DNA of 64,000 nucleotides from Lachnospiraceae bacterium (lineage in GTDB: Bacteria > Bacillota > Clostridia > Lachnospirales > Lachnospiraceae), in NCBI GenBank assembly GCA_024696005.1, contig JAILHF010000051.1, forward strand, positions 434,001 through 498,000, written 5' to 3'. Of the stretch, positions 60,648 to 64,000 are shown one piece after another. A program made the translations under genes and the position numbers. Positions within the stretch are counted from its first letter, which is position 1; every line of letters starts with the position of its first letter. The notes beneath the pieces are model-generated. The model was not told where the DNA came from. It worked only from the letters and a program-made list of their open reading frames with translations, and made no database searches.

Positions 60648-63332
60648 TCACCTGTCGATCCTGCTCCAGTTTTCCGGGTCAAAGATATTGCCCCGGACAC
60701 GATACCAGCTGTCCGCAGGCTCATCATAGCTGTTCGTGTCGGACAGATGGAAGCCGTGGGATGTGGTCACGATCGCCTCCTTCTCCGAAGGATCCTTTAT
60801 TCTGATGTCAGCACCGCTGAAGGGATTTTTTGCATTTTCGATGACCCCGTCCAGAAGCAGCGCCGGCGCATCCGCATTCGTCATGAAGTCTTTGTTCTCC
60901 GTAAAGCCGTGGGCATTGAAATCCTTCATCATCAGCAGACAGTTGAATCGCTGGACGTCTACATCCTCGCTGAGGATCAGATCCTCAAACATACCCGCCT
61001 CACTGCCGTGGTCCGATACGATGATGATGCGGGTATTGTCATACACACCCTCCCGCTTCAGCAGATCCAGCCACTCCGCCAGCAGCTTGTAGGAAAGCAC
61101 GTTCACATGGAACAGCGCCCTGCTGCCGCCGCTGTCATACTTCATCTCTCTGCCTTCCGCCTCCAGCCTGGCGGGAACATCGACTGTGCTGTTGTCCACC
61201 GGCATGCTCAGGGAGAAGCTGTAATCCGGCAGCTGGATCTGCCTGGATTCGTGGGTCAGGTTGCTGTCCCATTCGATATAGTGGTTCGTATCCCCGTCTT
61301 CGATCTCGGTCAGGGCCGGCAGTTCGCTCATGACCTTATAGGCCTTGTAAAATGCAAGATAGCCTCCCATGGCCACATCGTCCCAGCCGCAGTCCGTATA
61401 GAGGAATCTCTGCATGAACACCGGCGCCAGCTTGAACACGCTGTACTCGGCAAATCCCCTTCCGTAGGAATCCGGATCGCTGTCCGCCACAAAGAAACCT
61501 CCCGAATATCTGCGTTCCAGATTGGCTGCCGTGGTATTCTTCATCTTCTTGAAGCCGCTCATGTCTCCGCCCCAGGTATAATCCGCATAGGGAAGATCCG
61601 CCAGGGATACCTGCCAGCCCGCCTCGCCGAAGATCGTGGGCAGTACCTGCAGAGCCTCAAGGTGCTTGCTCTCCATCGACTCGGAGCTCCGCTCCTCCAG
61701 TGCGTAGGGACTATACTCATATCCGCCGAATAATGCGGGGGCCCCCATGTTCGTATGCCCCGCAAAGGAAAGGGCATCGGAATACCAGGTAAAACCGTCA
61801 AAGCTTGCCTTTAATTCCGGGCATTCCTGCATGATGAAGGGCACAAAGGTCCCGACAGCCCGATCCAGCATGATCAGCACCACATTCTGTCCCGACCTGC
61901 TGAGCGTAAAGAAGGGCGTGCTGCTCTTCGCCTCCTCATTGATCCTGGCCTCGGAGGCAAGCGCATCCCCGATCTTTACAAAACGGTATCCGCTGACCAG
62001 CACCAGACTCAAAAGGAGCAGAACCGTGACCGCCCTGTCGATCTTAGCCAGTCGGTCCGAAAGGACCAGGAGCAGGATGACTGCCGCAAGAAAGATCGCG
62101 ATCCCGGGCAGAACGATCTGATACCCGTAGAGCGGCGTCTGTTCGTAGCGCGAATTTGCCATCAGTATCCCGTGATCGTTGGACCAGAAGAAATGATCCG
62201 CCAGGGCCAGGATGGTCCCGATCCCCAGGAGCCTTCCAAAGATCCCCCGGCCCTTCTTATCCAGCAGGATATAGATCAGGTTACCCCAGACAAACCAGGT
62301 CCCCGCTGCAGAAAGGAGCGGGATGCGCATCAGCGGCAGCAGGTCTCCCACGTGCCGGATCGGAAACTCCGTTGGAGAATCCTCCACGATCCCTGTGATG
62401 ATGAAGACCGCCGACAGAAGAAAGAGCACCGCCTCCTTTATAAGCATGGTCCCCCAGCCGGGGTCCTCCGCTTCCCTCCGCCAGAGCCTGATCTTTTTAT
62501 CCTTCAGGAAAAGGACCACAAGAGCCGGGATCATGTAGGACATCACGATGCAGACCGAAACGAAAGAAGCCAGGGTATCATCGCGGTCCATCTCCGGAAC
62601 ATAGCAGCCCGCAAACGTCGTCACCGAATACATGTACATGCCGGCCAGAAAACCGCCTCCGATGCAGATCTTCTTCACGATCCGCTGCCAGCCGAGACGG
62701 GTAACGATGTTCCTGACCAGAGAGAAGGCATTGTTGAAGGTCCAGTAGAGGACCATGGCCTGGGGACAGGGATACAGGACCACCAGGAAAAGCAGCGGGA
62801 GCAGAGCCATCTGCAGCTTCTCCTTCAGCCCCAATCCTTTCCCCTTCACATAGATAAATGCCGAGAGCAGATTGATCACCGTCATCAGGATGGGAAGGCA
62901 ATTGATCCGCAGTTCTCCGAGCCGGATCAGACCGTCCGATTCGGTAAAGAGCTTTCCCGGGATCCCCTCCACTGCTCCGAGCATGTTATATGCCGCGAGA
63001 AAAAAAGGGATCTGCAAAAGCAGCGGAAAGAGCGTCCTGAGAGCAAAAGCCGGCTTATAGCCGCAGATGCGGTAATAATGCTGCAGCATGTAACTGCGTT
63101 CCTCTCCGCGGAAGACCTTCCGGATCTTTCCCTCCCATTCCTTCATGGAATCGCGCTTTCTGCGCTCCTCCTCCTGCATCGCCTCCGCCTGCCGGTAAAA
63201 GGGCATGGTCAAGAAGCCCACCGCGAGACTCAGGGCCAGAAGCGAGATATGGGTATTCAGTGTCACATGATAAAATGCGAAAAAAAGAACACGCAGAAGA
63301 TATTCGATTGGTCCGATCAGCAGCTTATACAT
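60648..63332 (-). CDS. YidC/Oxa1-like domain fused to AlkP-superfamily domain, paralogue A
   Basis: 894 residues from the chosen start. It begins MYKLLIGPIEYLLRVLF. The YidC-like core has TMPFYRQAEAMQEEERRKR, FPLLLQIPFFLAAYNMLG and YPCPQAMVLYWTFNNAFSLV. The outer domain has VVLIMLDRAVG, the nucleophile site AGHTNMGAP, LTHESRQIQLPDY, VSDHGSEAGMFEDLI, FMTNADAPALLLDG and the tail RGNIFDPENWSRI. I chose ATG 63332 because it matches the paralogue B start and lies 7 nt after a -10 box; ATG 63341 and TTG 63368 lie in or before the promoter. First gene of the operon. Confidence 0.86.
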   Translation of the reverse strand: MYKLLIGPIEYLLRVLFFAFYHVTLNTHISLLALSLAVGFLTMPFYRQAEAMQEEERRKRDSMKEWEGKIRKVFRGEERSYMLQHYYRICGYKPAFALRTLFPLLLQIPFFLAAYNMLGAVEGIPGKLFTESDGLIRLGELRINCLPILMTVINLLSAFIYVKGKGLGLKEKLQMALLPLLFLVVLYPCPQAMVLYWTFNNAFSLVRNIVTRLGWQRIVKKICIGGGFLAGMYMYSVTTFAGCYVPEMDRDDTLASFVSVCIVMSYMIPALVVLFLKDKKIRLWRREAEDPGWGTMLIKEAVLFLLSAVFIITGIVEDSPTEFPIRHVGDLLPLMRIPLLSAAGTWFVWGNLIYILLDKKGRGIFGRLLGIGTILALADHFFWSNDHGILMANSRYEQTPLYGYQIVLPGIAIFLAAVILLLVLSDRLAKIDRAVTVLLLLSLVLVSGYRFVKIGDALASEARINEEAKSSTPFFTLSRSGQNVVLIMLDRAVGTFVPFIMQECPELKASFDGFTWYSDALSFAGHTNMGAPALFGGYEYSPYALEERSSESMESKHLEALQVLPTIFGEAGWQVSLADLPYADYTWGGDMSGFKKMKNTTAANLERRYSGGFFVADSDPDSYGRGFAEYSVFKLAPVFMQRFLYTDCGWDDVAMGGYLAFYKAYKVMSELPALTEIEDGDTNHYIEWDSNLTHESRQIQLPDYSFSLSMPVDNSTVDVPARLEAEGREMKYDSGGSRALFHVNVLSYKLLAEWLDLLKREGVYDNTRIIIVSDHGSEAGMFEDLILSEDVDVQRFNCLLMMKDFNAHGFTENKDFMTNADAPALLLDGVIENAKNPFSGADIRIKDPSEKEAIVTTSHGFHLSDTNSYDEPADSWYRVRGNIFDPENWSRIDR

Positions 63333-63338
63333 AAGAAA

Positions 63339-63367
63339 CATTTTACCTCTTTGACACCCATAAATCA
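63339..63367 (-). promoter_or_regulatory. Candidate SigA-type promoter of the YidC-AlkP operon
   Basis: Minus strand TTGATT, a 17-nt spacer and TAAAAT, ending 7 nt before ATG 63332. The -35 matches 4 of 6 and the -10 5 of 6. It predicts a leaderless transcript. Confidence 0.55.
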
Positions 63368-63373
63368 ATACGA

Positions 63374-63402
63374 TTGCACAGCTCTCGCTTTTCGTTTATA
63401 AT
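63374..63402 (+). promoter_or_regulatory. Candidate promoter of the YfhO-family gene
   Basis: TTGCAC (63374-63379), 17 nt, then TATAAT (63397-63402). The leader of about 23 nt includes GAGG before the ATG. It overlaps the divergent promoter region. Confidence 0.5.
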
Positions 63403-63431
63403 CATAAGAAAAAAGATCCGAGGTAGTGACG

Positions 63432-64000
63432 ATGTCTGACGAAAACAAAAAGCTTCTTCAGAACAATAACCTGTATCCTGTTTTTGCCGCCGTTCTGACC
63501 GCGGTGCTCTTTCTCACCATCCTGGCGTTTTCTTCCATACTCGGTTACGGGAACAGGACCATCTTAAGCGGCGACCTGTATGCGCAGTATACCGCCTTTA
63601 TCCGTCACTTCCTGGAAGTCCTGAAGGGAAAGGGAAATCTGTATTACAGCTTCTCCATCTATCTCGGAAATCCCGCGGCTTCCACCTTTGCCTATTATTG
63701 CCTGAGTCCCTTCAATCTTCTTTATCTGATCCCCGGGATCTCCATGTCCGCCATGACCATCCTTGTCGTGACACTCAAACTTTCCCTGGCAGCCGCTTCT
63801 TTTCAGCTCTTTCAGGGCGGCTTTCTGAAGAACAGGACTCTCTTCTCCGTCATGTTCTCCGTCTGCTACGCCCTTTCCTCTTTTTCCGTCATGATGTCCA
63901 TGCACATCATGTGGCTGGATGCACTCTATATCCTGCCGGTGCTGATCCTTCTGATCGCACGCTTTGTGAATGGTTCTTCCTTTCTTCCCCTTATCCCGGC
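63432..64000 (+). CDS. YfhO-family polytopic membrane protein, truncated at window edge
   Basis: 189 complete codons before the right edge. The N-terminus has a membrane helix (about 14-36), then an outer loop with GYGNRTILSGDLYAQYTAFI and YYSFSIYLGNPAASTFAYYC, then further helices. The D-x-x-x-Q-Y pattern in the first loop is typical of YfhO/GT-C-like proteins. Bacillus YfhO takes part in lipoteichoic acid glycosylation. It is divergent from the YidC-AlkP operon, suggesting a shared surface-polymer role. GAGG lies 8 nt before the ATG. Confidence 0.8.
   Translation, partial: MSDENKKLLQNNNLYPVFAAVLTAVLFLTILAFSSILGYGNRTILSGDLYAQYTAFIRHFLEVLKGKGNLYYSFSIYLGNPAASTFAYYCLSPFNLLYLIPGISMSAMTILVVTLKLSLAAASFQLFQGGFLKNRTLFSVMFSVCYALSSFSVMMSMHIMWLDALYILPVLILLIARFVNGSSFLPLIP

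Overview
The window looks like a moderately GC-rich, motile, Gram-positive-type Clostridia genome, most likely a Lachnospiraceae member. The evidence is a Bacillus-type fla/che operon (FliY, CheC, CheD, FlhF/FlhG, SigD and a SwrB-like protein), CodY and TopA just upstream of it, frequent AGGAGG ribosome sites, and small proteins typical of gut Firmicutes. Nothing in the sequence fixes the species. No rRNA, tRNA, CRISPR array, insertion sequence or prophage was seen.

Layout. (1) 1-2374: a left-truncated acidic membrane protein (minus strand) lies divergent from a LexA-boxed Y-family DNA polymerase and a YolD-like partner (plus strand). (2) 2377-41904: one long minus-strand fla/che locus, transcribed right to left. 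Its order is flgB, flgC, fliE, fliF, fliG, fliH, fliI, fliJ, motE-like, fliK, flgD, flgE, flbD, motA, motB, fliL, fliM, fliY, fliO, fliP, fliQ, fliR, flhB, flhA, flhF, flhG, PilZ protein, cheB, cheA, cheW, cheC, cheD, a small membrane protein, sigD, fapA, a small protein and a swrB-like gene. It ends with two secreted envelope proteins (MltG-type domain and transglutaminase-like). cheY is missing from its usual place between fliY and fliO. (3) 42097-44912: topA and codY, minus strand. (4) 45048-53816: a type IV pilus or pseudopilus operon, minus strand, with prepilin peptidase, a PilM-PilN fusion, a PilO-like protein and four minor pilins. It ends at a strong intrinsic terminator and has no motor ATPase. 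(5) 53872-63332: an operon of three tandem paralogues that join a YidC/Oxa1-type membrane domain to an extracellular alkaline-phosphatase-superfamily (sulfatase/LTA-synthase-like) domain, with one GT-C-like membrane protein between two of them. (6) 63432-64000: a divergent, right-truncated YfhO-family membrane protein.

How the parts work together. The fla/che locus encodes basal body, rod, hook, export gate, stator, chemotaxis core and the late sigma factor. Candidate SigD-type promoters inside it, upstream of fliK and flgE, could boost hook genes. The gap upstream of flgE also carries a nested set of mutually exclusive hairpins resembling an attenuator. Four gaps in the locus carry a dispersed element whose core is conserved while its flanking arms change together.

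The most novel part is region 5. The triplicated YidC-AlkP fusion proteins, with GT-C and YfhO neighbours, suggest an undescribed machine for building or decorating a cell-surface polymer; this is inference. A second unusual pattern is that three well-formed promoters (Y-family polymerase, prepilin peptidase, first YidC-AlkP gene) place the start codon 7-8 nt after the -10 box, which predicts leaderless mRNAs.
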